Source of the DNA: Otariodibacter oris
GTDB taxonomy: Bacteria > Pseudomonadota > Gammaproteobacteria > Enterobacterales > Pasteurellaceae
Direction: 5' to 3'
Length of the DNA: 64,000 bases
Assembly (NCBI RefSeq): GCF_009684715.1
Contig: NZ_CP016604.1
Span: 945,262-1,009,261, forward strand
The notes beneath the pieces are model-generated. The model had not been told where the DNA came from. It saw only the letters and a program-made list of their open reading frames with translations, and did no database searches. Position numbers and translations under genes: made by a program. This document shows positions 55,756 through 64,000 of the stretch, piece after piece (the first letter of the stretch is position 1; each line of letters starts with the position of its first letter).

Positions 55756-56964
55756 ATGAGTAATTCTTCTCTCTCTTCTAAAATTCTTGGCGGCAATTTG
55801 GTATTACGGATTGTCATTGGTTTAGTACTTGGCGTAATTATTGCGCTTGTATCTCCTGATCTTGCAACTAATTTTGGAGTACTAGGTCAGTTCTTTGTTA
55901 AGTCATTAAGAGCAATTGCACCAATTTTAGTATTTACCCTTGTATTGTCAGCGATTGCAAATAAACAAGTGGGGAGTAATGGTCGATTAAAACCAATCAT
56001 TGTTCTTTACCTTATCGGTACATTCTTAGCTGCATTAACCGCAGTTGTCTTAAGTTATGCATTCCCAACAACATTAGAACTTGTTGCAAGTCCAGGCGGA
56101 TTAGCACCACCAGAAGGTGTTGGGCAAGTATTAAAAGCAGTAATTTTTAATTTAGTGGATAATCCGCTAGGTGCAATTACTGATGGTAACTTTATTGGTA
56201 TTCTTGCATGGTCAATTGGATTAGGAATCGCATTACGTCACGGTGCGGATAGTACTAAAGTATTATTGAGCGATATGGCTGATGCTGTTTCTTTTGTGGT
56301 TAGAGTTGTGATTGCTTTTGCACCTATTGGGGTTTTCGGTTTAGTTGCTGAAACTATCGCAACTAATGGTATTGATGCCTTTGCTGGTTATGTTCGCCTA
56401 TTATTTGTTTTATTAGGAGCGATGTTAATTGTAGCATTCGTATTAAACCCTTTACTTGTATATTGGAAATTACGTCGTAATCCTTACCCACTTACATTAA
56501 CTTGTTTACGTGAAAGTGGTGTAACAGCATTCTTTACTCGTAGTTCTGCGGCAAATATTCCTGTAAATATGAACCTTGCAAAACGTTTAGGCTTAAAAGA
56601 GGAAATTTACTCTGTCTCTATTCCTCTTGGTGCAACGATCAATATGGCGGGTGCTGCAATCACAATCACTGTATTAACTTTAGCAGCAGCTTATACACAA
56701 GGGATTGTGCCTGATTTCTGGACTGCATTACTATTAAGTATCGTAGCTTCAGTGTGTGCTTGTGGTGCATATGGTGTTGCGGGTGGTTCATTATTATTAA
56801 TCCCACTTGCATGTAGTTTATTCAGTATTCCAAATGATATTGCAGCACAGGTTATTGGTGTTGGATTTATTATCGGTGTTATTCAGGATTCAGCTGAAAC
56901 TGCATTAAACTCTTCAACAGACGTATTATTTACTGCAGCGGTAAGTTTATCTTCTGAAGAATAA
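55756..56964 (+). CDS. sstT: Serine/threonine:Na+ symporter
   Basis: The 402-residue inner-membrane transporter belongs to the dicarboxylate/amino acid:cation symporter family. The [11 protein letters not shown] motif (about 270-280) and [10 protein letters not shown] mark the SstT branch. The upstream 273 bp is gene-free and AT-rich. The downstream terminator is shared with glgP. Confidence 0.92.
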   Translation: MSNSSLSSKILGGNLVLRIVIGLVLGVIIALVSPDLATNFGVLGQFFVKSLRAIAPILVFTLVLSAIANKQVGSNGRLKPIIVLYLIGTFLAALTAVVLSYAFPTTLELVASPGGLAPPEGVGQVLKAVIFNLVDNPLGAITDGNFIGILAWSIGLGIALRHGADSTKVLLSDMADAVSFVVRVVIAFAPIGVFGLVAETIATNGIDAFAGYVRLLFVLLGAMLIVAFVLNPLLVYWKLRRNPYPLTLTCLRESGVTAFFTRSSAANIPVNMNLAKRLGLKEEIYSVSIPLGATINMAGAAITITVLTLAAAYTQGIVPDFWTALLLSIVASVCACGAYGVAGGSLLLIPLACSLFSIPNDIAAQVIGVGFIIGVIQDSAETALNSSTDVLFTAAVSLSSEE

Positions 56965-57008
56965 TGATTAATTAGTTTAATAATCAGTATTATATTTGAT
57001 GTACTAGC

Positions 57009-57042
57009 AAAAAAGACTGAGATTTAAATCTCAGTCTTTTTT
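57009..57042. terminator. Bidirectional terminator between sstT and glgP
   Basis: A perfect palindrome: 15-bp arms on the core GACTGAGA-TTTAAA-TCTCAGTC, with A- and T-runs on either side. It lies between two convergent genes. Confidence 0.92.
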
Positions 57043-57051
57043 ATTATTTTA

Positions 57052-59565
57052 TTATTTCAGGTTTATAACTTTATTAGAGTCTTTGATTATATCCAATATT
57101 TTTGGTTGTTCCGAAAGTTGTTTATCACTTGTTGGCTCAATATTCCAAATATTCTTAGCATAATCAAGAACAGAACGATCTGATGAAAAATATCCCATAT
57201 TGGCAATATTAATAATAGCTGAACGAGTCCATGCTGTTTTATCACCAAAATATTGTGCCACTTTATCTTGAGTGTCAATATAACTGCGGAAATCAGCACA
57301 CGCTTGGTAGTAATCTCCTGAATCCAAGATAATGTCTTGATAGCGATACGGTTCTTCAGGAGAAAATTTACCATTTAGAATTTGTAAAATAGCTTCATTC
57401 AGCTCTGTATCTGTTTCATAGAACGTATATGGAGAATATCCATTTTTTCGTAACTCTTCTACTTGTTCCACTGTATTACCAAAGATGAAAATATTTTCTT
57501 GGCCTACACAATCTAAAATTTCTACGTTTGCACCATCAAGGGTACCAATAGTTAAAGCTCCATTGAGTGCAAATTTCATGTTTGAAGTTCCAGACGCTTC
57601 TGTTCCAGCAAGAGAAATTTGTTCTGAGATATCCGCAGCAGGAATAATCATTTGAGCAAGAGTAACGCTATAATTTGGTATGAAAACAACTTTAATAAGA
57701 TCGTTAATTCTTGAATCATTATTGATAACGGCAGCGACATCGTTGATTAAGCGAATAACTTTTTTAGCTGCATAATATGCACTAGCCGCTTTTCCAGCAA
57801 AAATAAAGACTCGAGGTTGCCAATTCGCACTTGGGTTCTTCAATATTCTGTTATATAAGGCAACAATATGGAGAACATTTAATTGTTGGCGTTTGTATTG
57901 GTGAATACGCTTAATTTGCACATCAAAAATTGCCTCTGGATTTAATTTGATACCTTGAGTACTTTCAATGTAACGAGCCAATTTTCTTTTGTTTTCTATT
58001 TTGACTGCTGAAATTTGCTCTTGCAAATCTTCATCATCTACAAACTGATTTAGTTTATCTAATTGGCTTAAATCTGTTCTCCAATCTTTACCAACATATT
58101 TATCTAAGATAGAAGCAAGACCTGGGTTAGCTATTTGAATCCAACGACGAGGTGTTACACCATTTGTCACGTTGGTAAAACGATCTGGGAAAATTTTAGC
58201 AAAGTCAGCAAAAATAGACTCTACCATTAAATCTGAATGGATTTTTGCAACACCATTGACTTTTCCTGAGGCAATAACGGCTAACCATGCCATACGAATT
58301 CTGCGATCGCCGTTTTCATCAATAATAGATACTCGACGAATCAGATCATTATCCTCTGGGAATTTTTCACTGACTTTTTTGAGAAACCATTCATTTATTT
58401 CAAAAATAATTTGTAAATGACGAGGTAAAATTCTTGCCACCATTTCGACAGGCCATGTTTCTAATGCTTCAGCCATTAATGTATGGTTTGTATAGAAGAA
58501 AGTTTTACGTGTGATATTCCAAGATTGTTCCCAGCTATATCCTTTTTCATCAATTAATATGCGCATTAATTCAGGAATAGCTAGGGTCGGATGGGTATCA
58601 TTTAAGTGAATCGCTACTTTTTCTGCTAGATTTAAGCATGAACCTGATTCAAGTTCATGGCGACGAATAATATCTTGTACTGATGCAGAACAAAGGAAAT
58701 ATTCTTGACGTAAACGAAGTTCTCTACCATTGTAAGTAGAATCATCGGGATAAAGCACTCTTGAGACATTCTCAGAACTGTTTTGTTGAACCATTGCAGA
58801 GAAATAATCACCACGATTAAAATCAGCTAATCCAAAAACTTTATCTCCTGCATGTGCAGACCAGAGTCTTAAGCTATTAGTGGATGATGTACCAAATCCA
58901 GGGATAAGTTGATCGTGGGCTTGTGCAATAATTTCTTCTTCAGCTTGCCAATGTGTTTTTTTCCCTTCTTGCCATGTTCTTCCTCCAAAGCGAATTGGAA
59001 AACGTTTACTAGAACGAATATAGGGCCAAGCAAACTCTTTATCCATCCAATAGTCTGGATATTCAACTTGTTCCCCATTTCTTATTTCTTGGCGGAACAT
59101 ACCATATTCATATTGGATACCATATCCAATAGCAGGTATTTTCATGGTAGCCAAGCTATCTAGATAGCAAGCAGCTAAACGACCTAAACCACCATTTCCT
59201 AATCCTGGATCACCTTCTTCATCAATAATATCTTCTAGTTTGTGACCTAATTCATCTAATGCCGCACGAATAACCTCATAAACACCCTCAGAGATCATGG
59301 CATTACTAAAGGTTCTACCCATCAAAAATTCCATTGATAAATAATAGACTCGGCGACTCATATTCGCTGCTTGCCCACGACGACTTTGTAACCATGATTC
59401 TGTAGAAAGGTCTCTAACAACACGAAGTGCCGCATTTAACCAGTTTCGATTACTCGCTTCTCTAGGCTCAACACCGAGTGCAAAAACTAATTTATATAAA
59501 ATGGCATTTTTTACATTTTGTATATTTTCTGGACTCAAATATGACTCTGATAAATAATTGCCCAT
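57052..59565 (-). CDS. glgP: Glycogen/maltodextrin phosphorylase
   Basis: It releases glucose-1-phosphate from alpha-glucan. The 837-residue length is family-typical. The PLP lysine is in [24 protein letters not shown] (about 121-132) and the N-D-T-H-P active-site loop are complete. Other glg genes are not in the window, unlike the usual glgBXCAP cluster. Confidence 0.93.
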   Translation of the reverse strand: MGNYLSESYLSPENIQNVKNAILYKLVFALGVEPREASNRNWLNAALRVVRDLSTESWLQSRRGQAANMSRRVYYLSMEFLMGRTFSNAMISEGVYEVIRAALDELGHKLEDIIDEEGDPGLGNGGLGRLAACYLDSLATMKIPAIGYGIQYEYGMFRQEIRNGEQVEYPDYWMDKEFAWPYIRSSKRFPIRFGGRTWQEGKKTHWQAEEEIIAQAHDQLIPGFGTSSTNSLRLWSAHAGDKVFGLADFNRGDYFSAMVQQNSSENVSRVLYPDDSTYNGRELRLRQEYFLCSASVQDIIRRHELESGSCLNLAEKVAIHLNDTHPTLAIPELMRILIDEKGYSWEQSWNITRKTFFYTNHTLMAEALETWPVEMVARILPRHLQIIFEINEWFLKKVSEKFPEDNDLIRRVSIIDENGDRRIRMAWLAVIASGKVNGVAKIHSDLMVESIFADFAKIFPDRFTNVTNGVTPRRWIQIANPGLASILDKYVGKDWRTDLSQLDKLNQFVDDEDLQEQISAVKIENKRKLARYIESTQGIKLNPEAIFDVQIKRIHQYKRQQLNVLHIVALYNRILKNPSANWQPRVFIFAGKAASAYYAAKKVIRLINDVAAVINNDSRINDLIKVVFIPNYSVTLAQMIIPAADISEQISLAGTEASGTSNMKFALNGALTIGTLDGANVEILDCVGQENIFIFGNTVEQVEELRKNGYSPYTFYETDTELNEAILQILNGKFSPEEPYRYQDIILDSGDYYQACADFRSYIDTQDKVAQYFGDKTAWTRSAIINIANMGYFSSDRSVLDYAKNIWNIEPTSDKQLSEQPKILDIIKDSNKVINLK

Positions 59566-59830
59566 TATTAACTACTCCTAATTTAGTAAATGTGTAAAAA
59601 TGTGTCACATTCTACAATAACTTCGTACGATATTGGCAAATAATTTCATCAATATGCTCGTGATGACAAAATAGTCAAAAATATATTGAAAAGTAGTTGG
59701 ATTTTTTCTACTTTAATATTAGAATTACCGCTCGGCTTTTTGCCGTAAAATTTTAGGGAATAGCTGGGTCGCCTGCTATTTTTATATTAACGGAACTAAA
59801 TTGTTCCAATTTTTATATGAGAATTTAATA
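59566..59830. other. glgP/rplY divergent region with a structured rplY leader
   Basis: No gene is visible. The rplY side holds CTCGGCTTTTTGCCG-like and ATAGC-TGGGTCGCC-TGCTAT stem-loops (about 59730-59795). L25 mRNAs of gammaproteobacteria carry an autoregulatory leader bound by the protein, and this may be one. I could not match it to a 5S-like motif. Confidence 0.45.
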
Positions 59831-60118
59831 ATGTCATTCAAGTTTGAAGCTGAAGCTCGTTTAGCGCAAGGTAAGGGTGCGAGCCGCCGCCTGCGCCACA
59901 ATGGTCAGGTACCAGCAATTATTTATGGTGGTAATGCTGAGCCTGTATCAATCATTTTAGATCACGATAAGGTGAATAATGCACAAATCAACGATGAGTT
60001 TTATAGTGAAGTTTTAACAATAGTTCTTTCTGAAAAAGAAGAAAAGGTTAAGGTTCAGGCAATACAACGTCATCCGACTAAACCTAAACTCTTACATTTA
60101 GATTTTAAACGTGTATAA
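59831..60118 (+). CDS. rplY: 50S ribosomal protein L25
   Basis: It binds 5S rRNA. The start is taken at the ATG at 59831 (M-S-F-K-F-E-A-E), giving 95 residues, as in E. coli (94). [14 protein letters not shown] and the C-terminal L-H-L-D-F-K-R-V are typical. This is the short form without a CTC domain. Confidence 0.95.
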   Translation: MSFKFEAEARLAQGKGASRRLRHNGQVPAIIYGGNAEPVSIILDHDKVNNAQINDEFYSEVLTIVLSEKEEKVKVQAIQRHPTKPKLLHLDFKRV

Positions 60119-60135
60119 AGAAATTTAAATTGAGT

Positions 60136-60167
60136 AAAAAAGCCCTTATTTAAATAAGGGCTTTTTT
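60136..60167. terminator. Bidirectional terminator after rplY
   Basis: A perfect 32-bp palindrome with AAAAAAGCCCTTATTT arms lies between rplY and the convergent sirB2-like gene. Confidence 0.92.
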
Positions 60168-60175
60168 TATAACGT

Positions 60176-60520
60176 TCATTTAAATAATGTTGTAACTACT
60201 ACTAATAAAAAGCTAGTAATAGCAAGAATGAAGTATGTGATGGAAAAATTTGCTTGTTTGAGGGCCAGTATAGAAAAAGTTATGTAAAGCAATATAAATA
60301 CTAATTTTAACCAAATCCATACTTGTAAAATTGAGAATCCAAATACGAGAAAAATACCAATACCACTGATAAGTAATAAAGTATCGATAATATGAGGGGC
60401 TATTCGTAATAATTTATACCGTCTCCAATTGATTTCTTTCACTGACAGTAAGCCACGAATAAGTAATAAAATTAAACTTAAATAGGCAGAAGCAATATGG
60501 GCAAAAAATAAACTTTTCAT
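60176..60520 (-). CDS. SirB2-family membrane protein
   Basis: The 114-residue protein has four membrane helices and the SirB2 pattern (H-I-A-S-A-Y-L-S-L, L-L-R-I-A-P-H-I-I-D-T-L-L-L-I-S-G). The family is named after a Salmonella invasion regulator region, but its function is not defined. It is 9 bp after yjgA. Confidence 0.85.
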   Translation of the reverse strand: MKSLFFAHIASAYLSLILLLIRGLLSVKEINWRRYKLLRIAPHIIDTLLLISGIGIFLVFGFSILQVWIWLKLVFILLYITFSILALKQANFSITYFILAITSFLLVVVTTLFK

Positions 60521-60529
60521 TGTATTTCT

Positions 60530-61060
60530 CTATTCCAAAATAGTAGATTTTAAGTATTGAAAAATTTCACGATAATTTTTAGGTGGCTTATTTAATTCTT
60601 TTTCTTTATTGGCTCCACGAATTAAATTTCTTAAATGTTGGCGATCAAGAGTTGGGTATTCTTCCAACAATGTATTTAAGGCAGAATCACCTTGCTCAAT
60701 CAGTTGATCTCGAGTTACTTCTAATTTTTGCAATAGAGCTAATTGTTGTTGATGACGATTTTCTACCTTATCTAAAGCTTCTTGAATTGGTTCAGGATCA
60801 ATATTTCTTAATAATTTACCAATATATTGAATTTGGCGACGACGGGCTTCTAAACGTAAGCGTTGAGCCAGTTCAATAGCTTCTTTCAAATTATCATCAA
60901 GTGGAATTTTAGCAAGGTTAGCTGACGTGAGATTGACTAAACTATCACCTAGTTTTTTTAGTTGCTCTGCATCACGTTTTATTTCACTTTTACTGACCCA
61001 GATGATTTCTTCGTCTTCATCTGTCCAATCTATTTCTTCATGCCGCTTTTTTTTAGCCAT
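60530..61060 (-). CDS. yjgA: YjgA/DarP ribosome-associated protein (DUF615)
   Basis: The 176-residue highly charged protein opens with [19 protein letters not shown] and has [17 protein letters not shown], the family signature. It helps late assembly of the 50S subunit in E. coli. Divergent from pmbA, its usual partner. Confidence 0.92.
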   Translation of the reverse strand: MAKKKRHEEIDWTDEDEEIIWVSKSEIKRDAEQLKKLGDSLVNLTSANLAKIPLDDNLKEAIELAQRLRLEARRRQIQYIGKLLRNIDPEPIQEALDKVENRHQQQLALLQKLEVTRDQLIEQGDSALNTLLEEYPTLDRQHLRNLIRGANKEKELNKPPKNYREIFQYLKSTILE

Positions 61061-61091
61061 ATTGATATTAATTTCCTGAGATTACTGAGTT

Positions 61092-61120
61092 AAAAAGCCT
61101 ATCGCAAAGGATAGGCTTTT
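61092..61120. repeat. Terminator-like hairpin between divergent yjgA and pmbA
   Basis: AAAAGCCTATC / GGATAGGCTTTT (from 61093 to 61120) forms a strong stem with T/A-runs, yet no gene ends here. It may be a leader attenuator or the end of a short RNA. Confidence 0.5.
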
Positions 61121-61218
61121 CTGCTATGATTTTTCATCTTTGCATTCTATTATTAAATGTGAATTAGGTCAAATGTTTGACATAATATATTGATTTTACT
61201 GGTATTCAGGAATTATTT

Positions 61219-62568
61219 ATGAGCTTAATTACAAAAGAAGAATTACAACAACAAGAGCAACAATTAAAAGAGGCTGTTAAATTGGCATTATCCCTTTCAG
61301 AAAAAGCTGGGGCAACAGCAGAAGTCGGGGTAACAAAGGTTGCGGGATTATCCGTTTCTACCCGATTAGAGCAAACAGAAAATATTGAATTTAATAATGA
61401 TGGCTCCTTAGGTATTTCTGTTTACTTAGGTAAGAAAAAGGGCAATGCATCAACATCCGATTTACAAGTAAAATCAATTCAACAAGCGGTCGAATCTGCA
61501 TTAGCAATTGCAAAATATACGTCAGAAGATGAATGTAGTGGCCTAGCAGATAAAGAATTAATGGCATTTGATGTACCCGATTTAGATTTGTATCATCAAG
61601 CAGAGATCGATGTTGATCAGGCGGTACAATTAGCCATAGAAGCAGAGCATTATGCCTTAAATTATGATCAGCGAATTGTAAATAGTGAAGGGGCAACATT
61701 CAATTCACACAGTGGCATTCGTGTTTATGGGAACACACATGGTATGTTACAAAGTTATTTATCCAGTCGATATTCTTTATCTTGCAGTGTTATTGCAGCA
61801 CATGGGGAACATCTAGAGCGAGATTACGAGTATACGATTTCTAGAGAATTTGATCGTTTAGATTCAGCTCAATGGGTTGGAGAAAAATCGGCACAAAAGA
61901 CAGTAAAACGATTAAACCCACAAAAATTATCGACGCGTGAAGTGCCTGTTATTTTCTATAATGATGTTGCTACGGGGCTGATTGGACATTTGGCAGGCGC
62001 GATCAGTGGAGGGGCGTTATATCGCAAGTCTAGCTTTTTAGTTGATAAGTTAGGTGAAAAAATCTTACCTGAATGGTTTGAAATCAGTGAACATCCTCAC
62101 TTATTAAAACAACTTGCTTCATCACCATTTGATAGTGAGGGTGTCAAAACACAAGATAGACGTATTATTGAGAATGGAATTTTACAAACCTATTTACTGA
62201 CCAGTTATAGCGCAAGAAAATTAGGCATGCAAACGACAGGGCATGCAGGAGGTATCCATAACTGGCAAGTCAAATCAAATCGTCTTGGTGGAGTGGAAAC
62301 TTTGCTAAGAGAAATGAATACAGGTTTATTGGTCACTGAAATGTTAGGTAGTGCAATTAATGGCGTGACAGGTGAATATTCTCGAGGTGCTGCTGGATTT
62401 TGGGTAGAAAATGGGAAAATTTGTTATCCAGTTGCTGAAATTACTATTGCAGGCCAATTACAAGATATGTATAAAAATATTATTGCAGTGAGTAATGATA
62501 TTGAAGAACGTTCAAATATTCAGACAGGTTCAATTTTACTTGAAAGTATGAAAATCTCTGGACAATAA
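61219..62568 (+). CDS. pmbA: TldE/PmbA metalloprotease subunit
   Basis: The partner of TldD in peptide processing and antitoxin degradation. The 449-residue protein has G-Y-A-x and T-G-H-A-G-G-I-H-N-W near the C-terminus and ends with a G-S-I-L-L-E-S-M-K-I-S-G strand. It lacks the HExxxH zinc motif, as usual for TldE. It carries an uptake-like word at 61483. Divergent from yjgA. Confidence 0.94.
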   Translation: MSLITKEELQQQEQQLKEAVKLALSLSEKAGATAEVGVTKVAGLSVSTRLEQTENIEFNNDGSLGISVYLGKKKGNASTSDLQVKSIQQAVESALAIAKYTSEDECSGLADKELMAFDVPDLDLYHQAEIDVDQAVQLAIEAEHYALNYDQRIVNSEGATFNSHSGIRVYGNTHGMLQSYLSSRYSLSCSVIAAHGEHLERDYEYTISREFDRLDSAQWVGEKSAQKTVKRLNPQKLSTREVPVIFYNDVATGLIGHLAGAISGGALYRKSSFLVDKLGEKILPEWFEISEHPHLLKQLASSPFDSEGVKTQDRRIIENGILQTYLLTSYSARKLGMQTTGHAGGIHNWQVKSNRLGGVETLLREMNTGLLVTEMLGSAINGVTGEYSRGAAGFWVENGKICYPVAEITIAGQLQDMYKNIIAVSNDIEERSNIQTGSILLESMKISGQ

Positions 62569-62579
62569 TCGTAAAATTA

Positions 62580-62608
62580 GAAAAGTAGGTATTCTAAAAC
62601 CTACTTTC
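62580..62608. terminator. Terminator between pmbA and the next convergent gene
   Basis: The stem AAAGTAGGT / ACCTACTTT (62582-62590 and 62599-62607) lies between two convergent stops. Confidence 0.75.
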
Positions 62609-62610
62609 AC

Positions 62611-63111
62611 TTATCTTAATGTATTAATTGCATCCATACATTTTTGTTTTCTATATTCTGTTTCATAAATTTTCTCTTGATAAATTTGTCTTTGCTTATT
62701 ATCTGTACATAAATAGTTTTGTTCAATGAGCCAGCTTAATTTTTCATTAAGTGCTCTTAGAGCCTTTTGATATTCTTGTAATTTTTCGTCAGAAGATAAA
62801 TTAGTAAGTTTTTTATTAACGCGATAATGAGAGATAAATTTAGGATATGAGATATTTTGTTGAGGTAAGAGTTTGTCCGTAGCTGTTTTTAATTCAACAA
62901 ATTGAGATATCAGCTTTTGTGCATAATATTCTGCATATTCTAAACTATTTTGTTGTGTAGCAAGTTTAGCCGTGAGTTTTATTTCATTCACAAAACTTAT
63001 CACATTACCTTTACTCTTTGAAAAATACATAGATGAAATGACAATTTCATATGAATGGAATGCTTCGAAAATAGAACATTTATCTTCAATAGATTTTACA
63101 AATTTATTCAT
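62611..63111 (-). CDS. Protein of unknown function (166 aa)
   Basis: A mainly helical, Lys/Gln-rich 166-residue protein with no signal peptide, membrane segment or motif that I recognise. A perfect CRP-type palindrome lies 104 bp upstream of its start, so it may be under catabolite control. No operon partner. Confidence 0.6.
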   Translation of the reverse strand: MNKFVKSIEDKCSIFEAFHSYEIVISSMYFSKSKGNVISFVNEIKLTAKLATQQNSLEYAEYYAQKLISQFVELKTATDKLLPQQNISYPKFISHYRVNKKLTNLSSDEKLQEYQKALRALNEKLSWLIEQNYLCTDNKQRQIYQEKIYETEYRKQKCMDAINTLR

Positions 63112-63559
63112 AACGGCTAATGATTTGAAATTTGTACATTATATGTAACTTTAAGTAACTTTCAATAATGATTTTTTGTTGTTTATTTCATCAAATATGG
63201 AATTAATTTGTAAAAATGTGAGATATGTCACATTTCTAATGAACTTTTTTATTTTATTAAAATTAATTTAAAATCAATGAGTTATATGTATTTCTTGATT
63301 GGAGTAATACTCGGTAAATATGGGAAATTTACTCGCTTTTGAGTGAGTTGAGTGTAACTGATTGTTTTTAAATTATATTTTTCGGGTGTTGAATGTGGTG
63401 TAATATATTGACACTTTATACTTATTCTGACACTATACGCAAGAAATCAGATTTCGCTCAAAGTTTGCATAAGGGGTGGATGATGGATTTGGTGATTATC
63501 CAAATGACCTTAACTAGGATAATCTAGCGAAACTAAAATAATTTTTTAAGGTGAACACT
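63112..63559. other. Long regulatory leader of the porin gene
   Basis: No gene is visible in 448 bp. It contains a CRP-type site (63215-63236), TTGACA near 63408 as a possible -35, and an inverted repeat GATTATCC / GGATAATC (63494-63501 and 63517-63524) in the presumed 5' untranslated region. Confidence 0.55.
63215..63236. promoter_or_regulatory. CRP-type binding site
   Basis: TGTGA-N6-TCACA (63217-63232) flanked by AAA and TTT is a full consensus match with symmetrical arms. It could serve the porin (325 bp upstream) or the divergent 166-aa gene. Confidence 0.7.
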
Positions 63560-64000
63560 ATGAAAAAAACACTAGTAGCGTTAGCAGTAACCGCATTTGC
63601 AACTTCAGCTTCAGCTTTAACTATTTATGAAGCAGATGGTACAAAAGTAGATTTTGGTGGTTCTATTCGTATGCGTTTAGATAATCATCGTGAATATACA
63701 AAAGTTGGCGGTGTTAAACAAGATGAAAAGAGAGCTCATACTAATTTACATAATGATGGTTCTCGTTTTGAATTGAAAATGCGTCATGACATCAATGATG
63801 ATTTTTATGGATTCGGACGTTTAGAGTTCCGCTTTAATGGTGGCAATAGAGCATCAGGTACTGACCAATTTGGTGATTTATATACTAACCGTGCTTATGT
63901 TGGGTTAGGTAGTAAAACATATGGTGAAGTAACTTTCGGTCGTCAAGTTACTATTGGAGATGATATCCACCAAGCTGGTTATGATAATGCATACGGTGTA
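63560..64000 (+). CDS. Outer-membrane porin, OmpP2-like (5' part)
   Basis: The gene is cut by the window edge after about 147 codons. The signal peptide is about 20 residues (M-K-K-T-L-V-A-L-A-V-T-A-F-A-T-S-A-S-A). The mature part then reads Y-E-A-D-G-T-K-V-D-F-G-G-S-I-R-M-R, the opening of Pasteurellaceae P2-type trimeric porins. F-G-R-L-E-F-R-F and A-Y-V-G-L-G-S-K-T-Y-G-E-V-T-F-G-R are barrel strands typical of the Gram-negative porin family. An AAGGTG site precedes the ATG. Confidence 0.92.
   Translation, partial: MKKTLVALAVTAFATSASALTIYEADGTKVDFGGSIRMRLDNHREYTKVGGVKQDEKRAHTNLHNDGSRFELKMRHDINDDFYGFGRLEFRFNGGNRASGTDQFGDLYTNRAYVGLGSKTYGEVTFGRQVTIGDDIHQAGYDNAYGV

Noticed and set aside
59580-59615. 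CRP site upstream of glgP
   Set aside because: TGTGT and TCACA words are present, but the spacing is not the six bases needed.

Overview
The window looks like a chromosomal segment of a Pasteurellaceae bacterium. It is AT-rich. Its core genes (sucABCD, dapA, recJ, alr, prs, glnD, glgP, rplY, pmbA and a P2-type porin) are of gammaproteobacterial, Haemophilus/Actinobacillus type. DNA-uptake-like words of the ACAAGCGGT type occur near 10574, 43982 and 61483, including an inverted pair that forms a terminator. That word belongs to the Actinobacillus/Mannheimia/Glaesserella branch rather than to the H. influenzae branch (AAGTGCGGT). I do not name a species.

Layout. (1) 1-~7602: the early end of a Mu-like transposable prophage that continues off the left edge. 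It holds a repressor with divergent ner, then transposase A, target-capture ATPase B and small accessory genes. The A gene carries a nonsense codon plus a frameshift before its C-terminal domain. The phage end sits inside an MHS-type transporter gene, whose 3' part survives at ~7603-8334. (2) 8335-~17123: a methyltransferase, a cystine/dicarboxylate-type symporter, a small lipoprotein, the ghost of an XRE regulator, and a betB-betA-betT choline-to-glycine-betaine operon without betI. (3) ~17124-32297: a 15.2-kb island integrated at the 3' end of tRNA-Val(GAC). (4) 32354-64000: ordinary chromosome: nfeD/qmcA, alr, recJ, an OmpA-like lipoprotein, ybhA-like, dapA, the suc operon, udk-dcd, pyrD, the dgkA-glnD-lolB-ispE-prs operon, sstT, glgP, rplY, sirB2/yjgA, pmbA and the start of a porin.

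The most interesting region is the island. All genes are on the minus strand: a P4-type integrase; a lambda gpU-like tail terminator; HK97-type major capsid protein, prohead protease, portal and two connectors; an HNH nuclease; both terminase subunits; a gp10-like neck protein; AlpA; an Icd/Ash-like protein; and a primase-helicase. There are no tail tube, tape-measure, fibre or lysis genes. This is the layout of a capsid-forming phage-inducible chromosomal island (cf-PICI): a satellite that would build and fill its own heads but borrow tails from a helper phage.

The island also carries non-coding structures that the gene list does not explain. Between the small terminase and HNH genes lies an array of about eleven palindromes, most at a ~25-bp period. 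Their stems change by compensating substitutions around an ATAT core. The array is bracketed by 28-bp direct repeats and lies beside a G-rich candidate cos site. Two inverted arrays of AAGTGA iterons sit at opposite ends of the island. A 76-bp near-identical repeat outside the left att site suggests that a second, related island once stood in tandem. Nested palindromes precede alpA. Functions given for these structures are inference.
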